Source: Lachnospiraceae bacterium (GTDB lineage: Bacteria > Bacillota > Clostridia > Lachnospirales > Lachnospiraceae). From it: a stretch of 64,000 nucleotides of DNA. The stretch covers positions 1 through 64,000 of the forward strand of contig JAETRI010000004.1 of the NCBI GenBank assembly GCA_021770245.1, written 5' to 3'. Every line of letters begins with the position of its first letter. The stretch's first letter is position 1. The notes under the pieces are model-generated. The model saw only the letters and a list, made by a program, of their open reading frames with translations, did no database searches and was not told where the DNA came from. Made by a program: the position numbers and the translations under genes. Positions 35,212 through 43,304 of the stretch are shown in pieces.

Positions 35212-35523
35212 TCAGCGCTCCCGGAAGGTGGCGCAGGACGTTTCGCGGCAGTCACATGCTCCGCAGCCCTTGATGTCCACATGCTCCGCATGACATTTAT
35301 AATTGCTGTTATGGATACATTTCACCGCGTCACAGTCAATGCTGATTGTCCTGCAGGGATTCATGGAATTGGTCGCCCTGTTCCCGTTCTCCTCCCGGAA
35401 GCTTTCGCAGCAGGTATCGTCCTCCTTGTGCGCATTGCTGCCTCCCACCATGATATCGCCCTTGCAGCAGCATCTGTCACTGTTATAGGTACAGTTCGTT
35501 ACACCGCATTTTAATTCTGCCAT
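35212..35523 (-). CDS. Tandem DUF1540 cysteine-rich protein
   Basis: A 103-residue protein with two DUF1540 units of the form C-x4-C-x-Y/H-N-x7-C: KCGVTNCTYNSDRCCCKGDI near the start and CDAVKCIHNSNYKCHAEHVD in the second half, each followed by DTCCESF or TSCATF. The 16 cysteines suggest metal binding. Family members occur in spore-formers, sometimes in spores, but no role is established. It appears to be a single-gene unit with its own terminator. Confidence 0.88.
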   Translation of the reverse strand: MAELKCGVTNCTYNSDRCCCKGDIMVGGSNAHKEDDTCCESFREENGNRATNSMNPCRTISIDCDAVKCIHNSNYKCHAEHVDIKGCGACDCRETSCATFRER

Positions 35524-35680
35524 TTCCTCTTAATCCTCCTGTTTCCTGTCGGGCCGCACCGGCCCGGATGCGTATAAGCTACAGGAGTATTGTGCCTGTT
35601 TTCAACAAAAAATATACTTTCCAAAATTTTTTAATGTTCATGTTTCGGCGGAAATGGCTGCGCTTCGTTTCTGCTCCGTC

Positions 35681-35738
35681 TGCGCGCAAAAGCGCGCAGA
35701 CAAATCAGGGCGGTTGAAAGCGTACTTCTTTCAGCCTT
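35681..35738. repeat. TGCGCGC hairpin family, copy 2
   Basis: TGCGCGC-AAAA-GCGCGCA (35681-35698), then ACAAATCAGGG and a second small stem TGAAAG...CTTTCA. It follows the stop of the lipoprotein gene by about 30 bp on its downstream side. Confidence 0.75.
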
Positions 35739-35769
35739 TCTTTGGTGGATCATGGTCCCATCCATACGT

Positions 35770-37545
35770 TTATCCGATTTTCTTATTCATCCAGCGGTCA
35801 TAGGCGCCCTGCCTGGTTTCCTTCAGCGTCTGTAAACCCATGCTTTCCAGACGCTCCACATAGGCATTCCAGCTTTCGTCGTTCAGTTCCTCTTCCCCTG
35901 TCACGAATTGGGCCACCATCTGATCCACATAGTTGTCCATCATAACAAATGTGGCCAGGATATCCTGCTCGTCCTCCGTAAAGGTGACTGTTGTGGGATA
36001 ACCCACGCGGCGCGCCTCCAGAAGCCCTGCCTCATATACGCCGTCAGTTACCCTTTGGTTTTTGGCATCGCTGCCCACGATGATCTGAGCATGGGCATTG
36101 GTGTAGAAGAAGGGCATGTTCATCAGGCCGTTGGCAATCCGGAAATTATAGTAGCTGTCATTGTATTTGTCATGGTCGTACTGCAGTTCATAGGAGAGCG
36201 TACCGTCCCCGTTCTCCGTGCGTACATAACCGCCTTCGATCATATCGTCCCATACGCCGACTTCAGGACCGCATTTGATCAGGGAGGTGCCGTCCTGGCT
36301 GTAGAAATAATCCAGGAGCTTGACGGCAGCAATCTGCTTTTCTTCGTCGCACTTATCCGTGATACACATGCTGAAGGAATTGACCTCCTGGAAGCGTCCT
36401 GGCGTCATTTTCACCGAATTATATTCGCTGGTCATGGGAGGCAGCGTATTGAGAGACGCCGCATACTCTTCATAGCTCAGGGGGTCCTGCAGGCCTTTTC
36501 CCATCCCCACCAGCCTTTCCGTCCGTTTTGCCAGGTAGTCTTCGTCCTTCTGGGTAAACATTTCCTGATCGATCAGCTCTTCCTGATACAGACGGTTCAT
36601 GTACTCCAGATAATGCCGGAAGTTCTCCTCGGCAGGGACATACACGTACTTCCCGTCGATCAAATCATGGCGCAGATTCACGAAGCCGAATGCCCAGAGG
36701 AAGGGATCCGTATCTTCCCCGTTGTAAACCTTGCTGTAAGGGATCTCGTCCGCTTCCCCGTTTCCGTTGGGATCCTGGGTCTTAAAGGCCTTCAGAAGCT
36801 CGTACATCCCTTCCGTGTCCTCCGGGATCTCCTCCACGCCCACTGCCTTCATCCACTCCGTATTGATCAGCTCCGTATAATCCATCAGCATGTCCCGGGG
36901 TGTGCCGTCAAAAGCAGGCATGGCATAGATGTGCCCGTCGTCCGCCGTCACATTGCGCCTGGATTCGGGAAGGAGCTCGTCCAGGATCCGCATGGCATTG
37001 GGCGCGTATTCCGCCAGCAGATCTTCCATGGGAAGAAGCATACCGGCCTGTCCATAGGCGGCCGCGTCGGTAAAGCTGATACCGGCCAGGAAGATATCCG
37101 CATAATCTCCCGACGCGAACATCAGCCCTGCCTTTTCGTTCCATCCCTGCTTCTCGATCGGCTGCACATCCAACTTGATATTGGTCAGCTGTTCCACCGC
37201 CTTCATATAGAACATATCCTCAAAGTCGCCGTGGGTTGCTTCCTTGGGATAGATTACGGACAGGGTGAGCGGTTCGTCCACCAGCGGCATCGCGGGGCAT
37301 TCCAGAACCACATCGTCCAGCTTCTTCGCCATCTCCTCCGGATCGTTCTCAAGCAGCTGTGTGGTCACCTCTTTTGCCGCCTCGCTGTCCTCTTTTTCGC
37401 TCTCCGGCGTTTCCTCCGCCTCCGACGCTGCCGTTTCCTCCGGAGCCGTCTCCGTCTGCCCTCCCGAACTGCCGCAGCCTGCAAGAGATGCCGCAGCCAT
37501 GGCCGCTGCCAGCAATATCGCCAGTATCTTCTTTCGTTTCATCAT
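35770..37545 (-). CDS. Extracellular solute-binding lipoprotein (LplA-like)
   Basis: A 591-residue lipoprotein. The signal peptide ends in the lipobox LAGC with Cys24, followed by a Ser/Glu/Thr-rich linker to about residue 75. The remainder is a large two-lobe substrate-binding fold of the LplA/YtcQ type, used for oligosaccharides. It starts at 37545 behind AAGGAGG. Together with the LplC and LplB permeases upstream it forms an importer. The ATPase is not encoded here and is presumably the shared MsmX-type protein. Confidence 0.92.
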   Translation of the reverse strand: MMKRKKILAILLAAAMAAASLAGCGSSGGQTETAPEETAASEAEETPESEKEDSEAAKEVTTQLLENDPEEMAKKLDDVVLECPAMPLVDEPLTLSVIYPKEATHGDFEDMFYMKAVEQLTNIKLDVQPIEKQGWNEKAGLMFASGDYADIFLAGISFTDAAAYGQAGMLLPMEDLLAEYAPNAMRILDELLPESRRNVTADDGHIYAMPAFDGTPRDMLMDYTELINTEWMKAVGVEEIPEDTEGMYELLKAFKTQDPNGNGEADEIPYSKVYNGEDTDPFLWAFGFVNLRHDLIDGKYVYVPAEENFRHYLEYMNRLYQEELIDQEMFTQKDEDYLAKRTERLVGMGKGLQDPLSYEEYAASLNTLPPMTSEYNSVKMTPGRFQEVNSFSMCITDKCDEEKQIAAVKLLDYFYSQDGTSLIKCGPEVGVWDDMIEGGYVRTENGDGTLSYELQYDHDKYNDSYYNFRIANGLMNMPFFYTNAHAQIIVGSDAKNQRVTDGVYEAGLLEARRVGYPTTVTFTEDEQDILATFVMMDNYVDQMVAQFVTGEEELNDESWNAYVERLESMGLQTLKETRQGAYDRWMNKKIG

Positions 37546-37629
37546 GAATCCTCCTTTTTGTTCATATACACTCTTTCCACAGAGCCTCCATACCGCGTTC
37601 TGCACGGTTATGCAGCATAATTTTCGGGC

Positions 37630-38535
37630 CTATCCCTTGATCGCCCCCATCATCACCCCCTTTGCAAAATACTTCTGCAGAAACGGGTAGATCACCAGCA
37701 CAGGAAAGGATGAAACCACCACGATCCCGTACTTCATGCTTTCCTTGAGCTGGATTCTTTCCAAAAGCGCCTGCATTGCCTCGCTGTCCCCTTCCAGCAT
37801 CGCGTTCATCTGATCCATCAGGAGGATGTTGCGCAGATAGAGCTGCAGCGGGTAGAGCCTGCTGTCCGACAGATAGATCAGCGCATTAAAGAACTGATTC
37901 CACTGATAAACAAAGGCATACAGGGTGAGCACCGCCACCATGGGCATGGACAGGGGCAGGACGATCGCCAAAAACAGCCTGGTATTGGAACATCCGTCCA
38001 CAATGGCCGCCTCCTGAATCTCCCATGGCACGCTGGTGGCAAAATAAGTCCTGGCGATAATCACATTGGAAACGCCCACCGCGCCCGGGATCAGAACGGC
38101 CCAGACGGTATTGAGCAGGCCGAACTGCTTCATCGCCAGATACGTGGGGATCATCCCGCCGCTGAAAAACATGGTGAATAAAAACAGCATACTCAGCGCG
38201 CCCCGCCCTTTCAGATCCCGCCTGGACAGCGCATAGGCACAGGGAAGGGTGAGGGCCAGGCTGATCACGGTTCCGAAGACGGAATAGAAAATCGTATTCC
38301 GGTAGCCGGTCCAGATCGGCTTATAATCAAAGATCGCCTCATACCCCGCCAGGGTCAGCCCCTTCGGCAGCAGCCACAGTTCTCCCTTCGTGACGGCCAC
38401 CGGATCGCTGAAGGACGCGCTCAGCACATAGAGCAGGGGATAAAGAGTCACGATCAGAAAAAACAGGCTTAAAAGGACGGTGGCCAACCGGAAGACCCTG
38501 TCATTCCTACTTTTATTTTTCATATTTATACCCAT
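37630..38535 (-). CDS. Carbohydrate ABC permease (LplC type)
   Basis: A 301-residue permease with six membrane spans and the EAA loop QEAAIVDGCSNTRLFLAIVLPL (shown in part). The C-terminal end LQKYFAKGVMMGAIKG is typical of LplC/YtcP proteins. The start could be the ATG at 38535 or the one four codons later. It pairs with the LplB-type permease at 38662-39597; the 126-bp gap between them contains two hairpins. Confidence 0.93.
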   Translation of the reverse strand: MGINMKNKSRNDRVFRLATVLLSLFFLIVTLYPLLYVLSASFSDPVAVTKGELWLLPKGLTLAGYEAIFDYKPIWTGYRNTIFYSVFGTVISLALTLPCAYALSRRDLKGRGALSMLFLFTMFFSGGMIPTYLAMKQFGLLNTVWAVLIPGAVGVSNVIIARTYFATSVPWEIQEAAIVDGCSNTRLFLAIVLPLSMPMVAVLTLYAFVYQWNQFFNALIYLSDSRLYPLQLYLRNILLMDQMNAMLEGDSEAMQALLERIQLKESMKYGIVVVSSFPVLVIYPFLQKYFAKGVMMGAIKG

Positions 38536-38541
38536 GCCTTT

Positions 38542-38639
38542 CCCGTTTTGGGTCTTCCCAAAACGGGAATAGGCCCAAATCCGTAAGATTGAAAATTTTA
38601 ATTTTCAATCTTGTTCTCCTCTGCGCGCCTTGGCGCGCA
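38542..38639. repeat. Hairpins between the two permease genes, including TGCGCGC copy 3
   Basis: CCCGTTTTGGG...CCCAAAACGGG (about 38542-38567) and the AT-rich TTGAAAATT/AATTTTCAA (about 38590-38608) precede TGCGCGCCTTGGCGCGCA (38622-38639), which is followed by TTCGAATCAGG. Their place inside an operon suggests they tune the ratio of the two permeases or mark repeat insertion. Confidence 0.7.
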
Positions 38640-38661
38640 TTCGAATCAGGTCATTTCTTAT

Positions 38662-39597
38662 CTACCATAGTCCATGGCCGCTTGCCTTCTTCGCGCAGTA
38701 GTTAACCGTTACCAGAAGGATCAGATTGACCACCGAATTGAACAGGCCGATCGCCGTGGAATAGCTGTACTGCCGGTACTGCAGCCCCATCTTATATACA
38801 AAAGTCGAGATGATCTCCGACGTTTCCAGGTTCAACGGATTCTGCATCAGAAATACCTTCTCAAATCCCACGCTCATCAGATTTCCGGTCTGCAGGATTA
38901 AGAGGATCGCTATTGTCGGCAGGATGCCCGGCAGATTGATGTGCCAGATCCTCTGCAGGCGGCTCGCCCCGTCCATCATCGCCGCCTCGTGCAGCTCGTA
39001 ATCTATCCCGGCCAGCGCGGCCAGATAGATCACCGCATTCCAGCCCATGTGCTGCCACACGTCGCTGATCACGTAGACGCCGGCAAACCAGTCCGAATTG
39101 CTCATAAACGGGAAGGGGCCCAGGCCGGCCGCTCCCAACAGCTTGTTGATGATCCCCGTGGACGGATCCAGAAACGACGTAAGCATGCTCACCAACACCA
39201 CCGTGGAGATGAAATGAGGCGCATAGGAAACGGTCTGCACCACCCGTTTGAATCTCTTCCCCTTCAGTTCATTGACGATCAGGGCAAACAGAATGGGCGC
39301 CGGAAACCCGATCGCGAGCGACAACAGGCTGATAGAGAGGGTATTGCGTATCAGCTCCCAGCTGACCGGATTGCCGAGGAACTTCACGAAATGCGCAAGC
39401 CCCACCCATTCCCCTCCGGTAATCCCCTCGCTGACCCTGTAGTTTTTAAATGCGATCTGTACCCCGTACATGGGGTAATAGCAGTAAAACAGGATGTAAA
39501 GCAGGGCGGGGAGGATAAAAAGATACAATTCCCAGTTGTTTTTCAGACTTTTTCCCGTCTTTTTCTTCCTGCCTCCAGTCTCTTTTCTCAATGCCAC
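38662..39597 (-). CDS. Carbohydrate ABC permease (LplB type)
   Basis: A 311-residue permease with six spans. Recognised features are the N-terminal YYPMYGVQIAFKNYR, the coupling loop HEAAMMDGASRLQRIWHINLPG (shown in part) and SVGFEKVFLMQNPLNLETSEIISTFVY (shown in part). It is the partner of the LplC-type permease and the lipoprotein downstream. It lies 48 bp after the sialidase-fold gene, so uptake and breakdown genes are one operon. Confidence 0.93.
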   Translation of the reverse strand: MALRKETGGRKKKTGKSLKNNWELYLFILPALLYILFYCYYPMYGVQIAFKNYRVSEGITGGEWVGLAHFVKFLGNPVSWELIRNTLSISLLSLAIGFPAPILFALIVNELKGKRFKRVVQTVSYAPHFISTVVLVSMLTSFLDPSTGIINKLLGAAGLGPFPFMSNSDWFAGVYVISDVWQHMGWNAVIYLAALAGIDYELHEAAMMDGASRLQRIWHINLPGILPTIAILLILQTGNLMSVGFEKVFLMQNPLNLETSEIISTFVYKMGLQYRQYSYSTAIGLFNSVVNLILLVTVNYCAKKASGHGLW

Positions 39598-39645
39598 AGC
39601 TGCCTCCTTCCCTTTCTCCTCGAAAAACCGGCTCCCGCAGGGCCG

Positions 39646-40707
39646 TCACAGAGAATCCGTCGGAATCCTCATCAGGATCCCGTGCCGCACATTTTCCGTC
39701 TCCGCCGAAGCGGTGCAGGAGACGTACAGAATACCGTCTCGTTCACATGCGCAGGGATAATGCCAGCAGGGGCCCGCATCCAGCGCCGGATCATATCCTT
39801 CCCGCAGCAGGTACAGCCGTCCGAACCCGGCCTCTCCCGGAAGCCGGACCGCCATAACCAGCTTCTTTCTGTCGTTCTTTACGTTTCTCTCATTATAGAT
39901 AAAATATTCTTTTCCGTCCGAAAGAACCCCGCCGTACATTTTGGCGCCCGCCGTCGGAAAACCCGCTTCCGTCGGCCCGCTCCAGCTCTCTCCTCCATCC
40001 GTGCTGTGGAATACCTCCGCACGTTCCTCGCCGCGTACCACCGCCGTCATACCTGCGTCTCCAACGATCAGGGCCGTTTCGGGATAGGGAAACGGATATT
40101 CCCCCCGATTCCACGGTCCCGGCAGCTTTCGGATCCTCCATTTGGCCGGTGCTCCCGGCCCTGCCAGCATCACGGACGGGATCAGCGGGAGTTCTCCCGC
40201 CGCCGGAGCCACCCTTCCCGCCGCGATCAGGCTTCCCCCGGCGGTTTTCACGGGTAATGTGTTGAAAAGGACCGGTTCCTCCCGTTCTCCGGCGTCGAGC
40301 CATTCTCCGTTTTCATACACCCGGCATCTATATCCCACCGGCCGGTCGTGGGCCTTCATGACCGTGACATAGGCCCAGGCACGGCCGCCGTATTCCTGAA
40401 AGGTGACCGGGACATAGTGGAGCCCCGCTCCTGCGGCATCCCCGGCCACCTCCTCCACCTCGGACCAGCTCTTCCCGCCGTCCTCGGACCATCGTCCCCG
40501 GATGACAGTCTTTCCCACAATCTCCGCCTCGCTGCAGTTATACCAGGCCATGAACAGTTTTCCCAGCAGCGGGACGACCATGGTATCGTGGAGAAACGGG
40601 AATTCCTCGTCCGCCCTCTGCACCATCGAAACCTTCATCCCCTCCGGCTCTGTGGGACATGCCGGATATTCCAGCCCCTCCCGCCATCCGAATCCCTGAA
40701 TCCTCAT
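39646..40707 (-). CDS. Sialidase-fold (BNR repeat) protein
   Basis: A 353-residue six-bladed beta-propeller-like protein with Asp-box motifs SEDGGKSW (about 74-81) and STDGGESW (about 235-242). There is no signal peptide, so it acts on imported material inside the cell. The typical sialidase arginine triad cannot be assigned with confidence, and BNR proteins cover many activities, for example trans-sialidase, rhamnosidase-like and glycan lyase-like ones. ATGA overlap couples it to the DapA/NanA-like lyase, which strengthens a link to sialic or other ulosonic acids. Confidence 0.8.
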   Translation of the reverse strand: MRIQGFGWREGLEYPACPTEPEGMKVSMVQRADEEFPFLHDTMVVPLLGKLFMAWYNCSEAEIVGKTVIRGRWSEDGGKSWSEVEEVAGDAAGAGLHYVPVTFQEYGGRAWAYVTVMKAHDRPVGYRCRVYENGEWLDAGEREEPVLFNTLPVKTAGGSLIAAGRVAPAAGELPLIPSVMLAGPGAPAKWRIRKLPGPWNRGEYPFPYPETALIVGDAGMTAVVRGEERAEVFHSTDGGESWSGPTEAGFPTAGAKMYGGVLSDGKEYFIYNERNVKNDRKKLVMAVRLPGEAGFGRLYLLREGYDPALDAGPCWHYPCACERDGILYVSCTASAETENVRHGILMRIPTDSL

Positions 40708-41636
40708 CCGTCCGTCTCCTCCTTCAGATACTCCTTTTCCAGCTTATGTGTCAGCTTTCTCAAAATCCTGATTTCCTCTTTCCAAGTCTCAGACAGGGCG
40801 GCCGCATCCTGAACCCTGCAGACGGTTTCAATGGGAAGCCCCTCCTGCTGCAGATAATATTTGGCATTCGCGGGATACCACTGCCTTTCTATCAGCGCAC
40901 ACAGGGACAGGATTTCCGCCAGACCGTCCATATCCTCCCGTTCGTACTCCCGGACCAGCCTCTCGTATAAGCGGCACTGCATATTGGCCATGACCCCGCT
41001 GTATCCCGCTGCCCCGCCGCGCAGAGAGGGCAGCAATGTGGTCGTATTCGCATTATAGAGCTTCAGGTTACTGCCCTTTGCAATCGAAATTTTACTGCCG
41101 ATGCTGTCCATGTCGCAGCTCGTATCCTTCAGGAAATAGAATCTCCCGGATTCCGCGCACCATTCCGTAATCCTGTCGCTCATCAGCCTTTTGTACGGGT
41201 AGGGACACTCATACAGCCCGAGGCGTATGTCCGCCGGAATCCTCTGCAGCAATTCCTTCATGCGCCCGATCCACACCTCATCCGGCTCATCCCGAGCCGC
41301 GAGGCGGTTCGTAACCAGGATCACGGCGTCCACGCCCGTACCCGCAAGCGCCCTTATTTCCTCCGCCTGCTCTCCCATCCCCTGGGATATGTGTCCGGAA
41401 GCTATGACGGGGATTCTCCCCGCCGCCCGCTCCTTCACAAAGGAGGCAATCCGTACCCGTTCCTCCAGGTCCAGAAAAAACATCTCGCTGGACTGGGTTA
41501 CGGCGAATAATCCGCTCGCGCCCTGCCCGATGTACCATTCCGTCAGCGACGCAAGCCCTTCATAATCCACCCTGTTGTCAACCGTAAACGGTGTCAGCAT
41601 AACCGGCCAGACACCCCCCGGAAAATCATTGTCCAT
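40704..41636 (-). CDS. DapA/NanA-family aldolase
   Basis: A 310-residue Schiff-base aldolase. Lys170 in FYFLKDTSCD and Tyr142 in GLYECP occupy the catalytic positions. The GTTGE motif of DapA is replaced by VTQSSE, which argues against dihydrodipicolinate synthesis and for a sugar-acid aldolase such as an N-acetylneuraminate- or keto-deoxy-sugar lyase. It opens the importer operon, so its substrate is probably the imported sugar acid. Confidence 0.85.
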   Translation of the reverse strand: MDNDFPGGVWPVMLTPFTVDNRVDYEGLASLTEWYIGQGASGLFAVTQSSEMFFLDLEERVRIASFVKERAAGRIPVIASGHISQGMGEQAEEIRALAGTGVDAVILVTNRLAARDEPDEVWIGRMKELLQRIPADIRLGLYECPYPYKRLMSDRITEWCAESGRFYFLKDTSCDMDSIGSKISIAKGSNLKLYNANTTTLLPSLRGGAAGYSGVMANMQCRLYERLVREYEREDMDGLAEILSLCALIERQWYPANAKYYLQQEGLPIETVCRVQDAAALSETWKEEIRILRKLTHKLEKEYLKEETDG

Positions 41637-41650
41637 GTAAAGCTCCCATC

Positions 41651-41716
41651 TGCGCGCTTTCGCGCACGTACCAATCAGGGGAAGTGAAAATCTTCGGTTC
41701 TTTCACTCTTTTCCTT
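41651..41716. repeat. TGCGCGC hairpin family, copy 4
   Basis: TGCGCGCTTTCGCGCA (41651-41666), then CCAATCAGGGG and the second stem GTGAAAATCTTCGGTTCTTTCAC. It lies directly upstream of the aldolase start, inside the operon leader. Confidence 0.75.
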
Positions 41717-41732
41717 CATATGTTCTATATTA

Positions 41733-41811
41733 GAGAACGTTGTTCTTATTATATTGGGTAAAAAAAGAATGATTTGTTCATCATTATAAAACATCATTCT
41801 CTAATACTTAA
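41733..41811 (-). promoter_or_regulatory. Promoter and operator-like palindromes of the aldolase/importer operon
   Basis: On the minus strand TTAAGT (41811-41806), a 17-bp spacer and TATAAT (41788-41783) form a promoter. Downstream lie two palindromes, AATGAT-TTGTTC-ATCATT and AGAAC-GTT-GTTCT (about 41735-41748). They are candidate binding sites for the divergent LacI-type regulator. The leader would be ~140 nt and include the TGCGCGC hairpin. Confidence 0.6.
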
Positions 41812-41910
41812 TTCGTTTTTACTATAACATAGTAGTAAACATTCATCAAGCCACAAATATACCAATTTATCTTCTGCTAAATTGTGCAATCCGCATAAAT
41901 CAAAATATTT

Positions 41911-42034
41911 ATTCGCGTCCTGGACAAACGCATGAACGGCCCTGCGGCCTCTGTGATCACCATGCGCCGCAGGGCCGGGCAGGGATGACGCAGGGACCGC
42001 AGGGCCGTTCATGCGTTTGTCCTGATTCGCGTCC
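41911..42034. mobile_element. MITE-like element with 10-bp flanking repeats, copy 2
   Basis: Terminal repeats GGACAAACGCATGAACGGCC and GGCCGTTCATGCGTTTGTCC bound a ~100-bp noncoding element (41922-42022). Direct repeats ATTCGCGTCC flank it at 41911-41920 and 42025-42034. It has inserted between the importer promoter and the LacI gene. Confidence 0.87.
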
Positions 42035-42129
42035 TTCACCGATTGCTTTTTATTTCCTGCCAGTGTAAGATATATTGTAAAACATGTTCAGACTGATAGA
42101 AGGCATACCTGCCGGGTCGGTGAAAAAAG

Positions 42130-43146
42130 ATGGATAAGACCAAAAAAAGAATAACCATAAAAGATATTGCCCAAAAATGCGGTGTGACGGCAAACACAGT
42201 TTCCCGGGTAATGCGTAATGACAGCGGCATTTCCGAGGCCACCGTCATGAAAGTGCGCAAAACGGCGGAGGAGATGGGATACATCCGAAACAATCTGGCC
42301 GCCACAATGCGGTCCGGAAACAGCAGGCTGATCTCCATCATCGTCGACGATATCCAGAACCCGCACTACGCCACGCTGATCAACAAGATGGATAATCGTC
42401 TGAAAAAAGAAGGCTATGACACCATGATCCTGTGTACTTACACCAGTCCGACGGAAAGTCTGGATATGGCGAAGCTTTCCATATCCCACTGTGTGGACGG
42501 CATTCTCTACTTCCCGGACTCCAACGCCGCGAATATCGCCGACCTGTTAAAAAAGAATCACGTTCCTGTCATACTGATCGACCGAAGCATAAACGGGGTG
42601 GAGGCCGATGTGGTGAGAGCCGACGACTATCAGGGCGGCTGCCTGGCGGCGCGGCACCTGCTCTCAAAAGGCCATCGCAAATTTATTTATATAGGCGGGC
42701 CGGAGGACAACGGTGCACAGCCGTTAAGGCAAAGCGGCTATACGGATACACTGATCCAGGCAGGTATTGATCCGTCAGATATCAATGTCGTCAAGGCGAT
42801 TACCGCATATCCGATTTTTGATCCTGAAACGCTGTCTGAGTCGGCAAACCACACCGGGATTTTTGTGTTCAATGACGAGCTGGCTTACGGCATCATGAAT
42901 ACCCTGCAAAGCGCCGGATATAAGGTGCCGGAGGAAGTCTCCGTCATCGGCTTCGACTATATACGGGGGGCGCTGCCATACCTTTTGCCGCTAACCAGCC
43001 TCGGCTGCCGTCTGGAAGGCTTGATGGCCGAAAAAGCAGTCTCCCTGCTGCTCAGAAGAATAAAGGAACCTTCTTCGGCATTCGTCTCGGAAATTTTACC
43101 TGTAATACTGCACGAACCGGAGAGCACGGTGGGAACGGTGCCTTGA
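42130..43146 (+). CDS. LacI family transcriptional regulator
   Basis: A 338-residue repressor. The N-terminal HTH (about 6-30: IKDIAQKCGVTANTVSRVMR, in part) with the hinge helix LAATMRSGNSRLISIIV is followed by a periplasmic-binding-protein-like effector domain (about 60-335; SVIGFDYI near the end). It is divergent from the importer operon and 158 bp upstream of the GH51 gene, so it probably regulates both. Effector is probably an imported sugar. Confidence 0.93.
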   Translation: MDKTKKRITIKDIAQKCGVTANTVSRVMRNDSGISEATVMKVRKTAEEMGYIRNNLAATMRSGNSRLISIIVDDIQNPHYATLINKMDNRLKKEGYDTMILCTYTSPTESLDMAKLSISHCVDGILYFPDSNAANIADLLKKNHVPVILIDRSINGVEADVVRADDYQGGCLAARHLLSKGHRKFIYIGGPEDNGAQPLRQSGYTDTLIQAGIDPSDINVVKAITAYPIFDPETLSESANHTGIFVFNDELAYGIMNTLQSAGYKVPEEVSVIGFDYIRGALPYLLPLTSLGCRLEGLMAEKAVSLLLRRIKEPSSAFVSEILPVILHEPESTVGTVP

Positions 43147-43169
43147 TCTTCCATACTGCAGAGGAACGA

Positions 43170-43196
43170 AAGCGCTGCTTTTGCAGCGTTTTTTAT
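43170..43196 (+). terminator. Terminator of the LacI gene
   Basis: CGCTGC-TTTT-GCAGCG (43173-43188) followed by six T residues. It stands 25 bp after the stop. Confidence 0.85.
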
Positions 43197-43245
43197 ATAC
43201 CTCAAATTCTCCCTGCACTTTTTATAAAATTAACGTAAATTTTTA

Positions 43246-43286
43246 TTGACTATTTGTATGTTTTTATATATAATGCACATACAAAA
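43246..43286 (+). promoter_or_regulatory. Promoter and operator of the GH51 gene
   Basis: TTGACT (43246-43251), 17-bp spacer, TATAAT (43269-43274). The inverted repeat TTTGTATGT (43253-43261) and ACATACAAA (43278-43286) brackets the -10 box and is a good candidate repressor site. GGGAGGAG serves as ribosome-binding site. Confidence 0.8.
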
Positions 43287-43304
43287 TAAAGGGAGGAGAA
43301 GCAA

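Noticed and set aside
35908-37620. 570-codon open frame on the plus strand
   Set aside because: Exact antisense of the lipoprotein gene, with His/Arg/Leu-rich low-quality composition; a shadow of a GC-rich third codon position.
38941-40257. 438-codon open frame on the plus strand
   Set aside because: Runs antisense across two well-supported genes (LplB permease and sialidase-fold protein) and resembles nothing.
40704-41636. Dihydrodipicolinate synthase (dapA) of lysine biosynthesis
   Set aside because: The GTTGE-type motif is replaced by VTQSSE and the gene is locked into a sugar-uptake operon.
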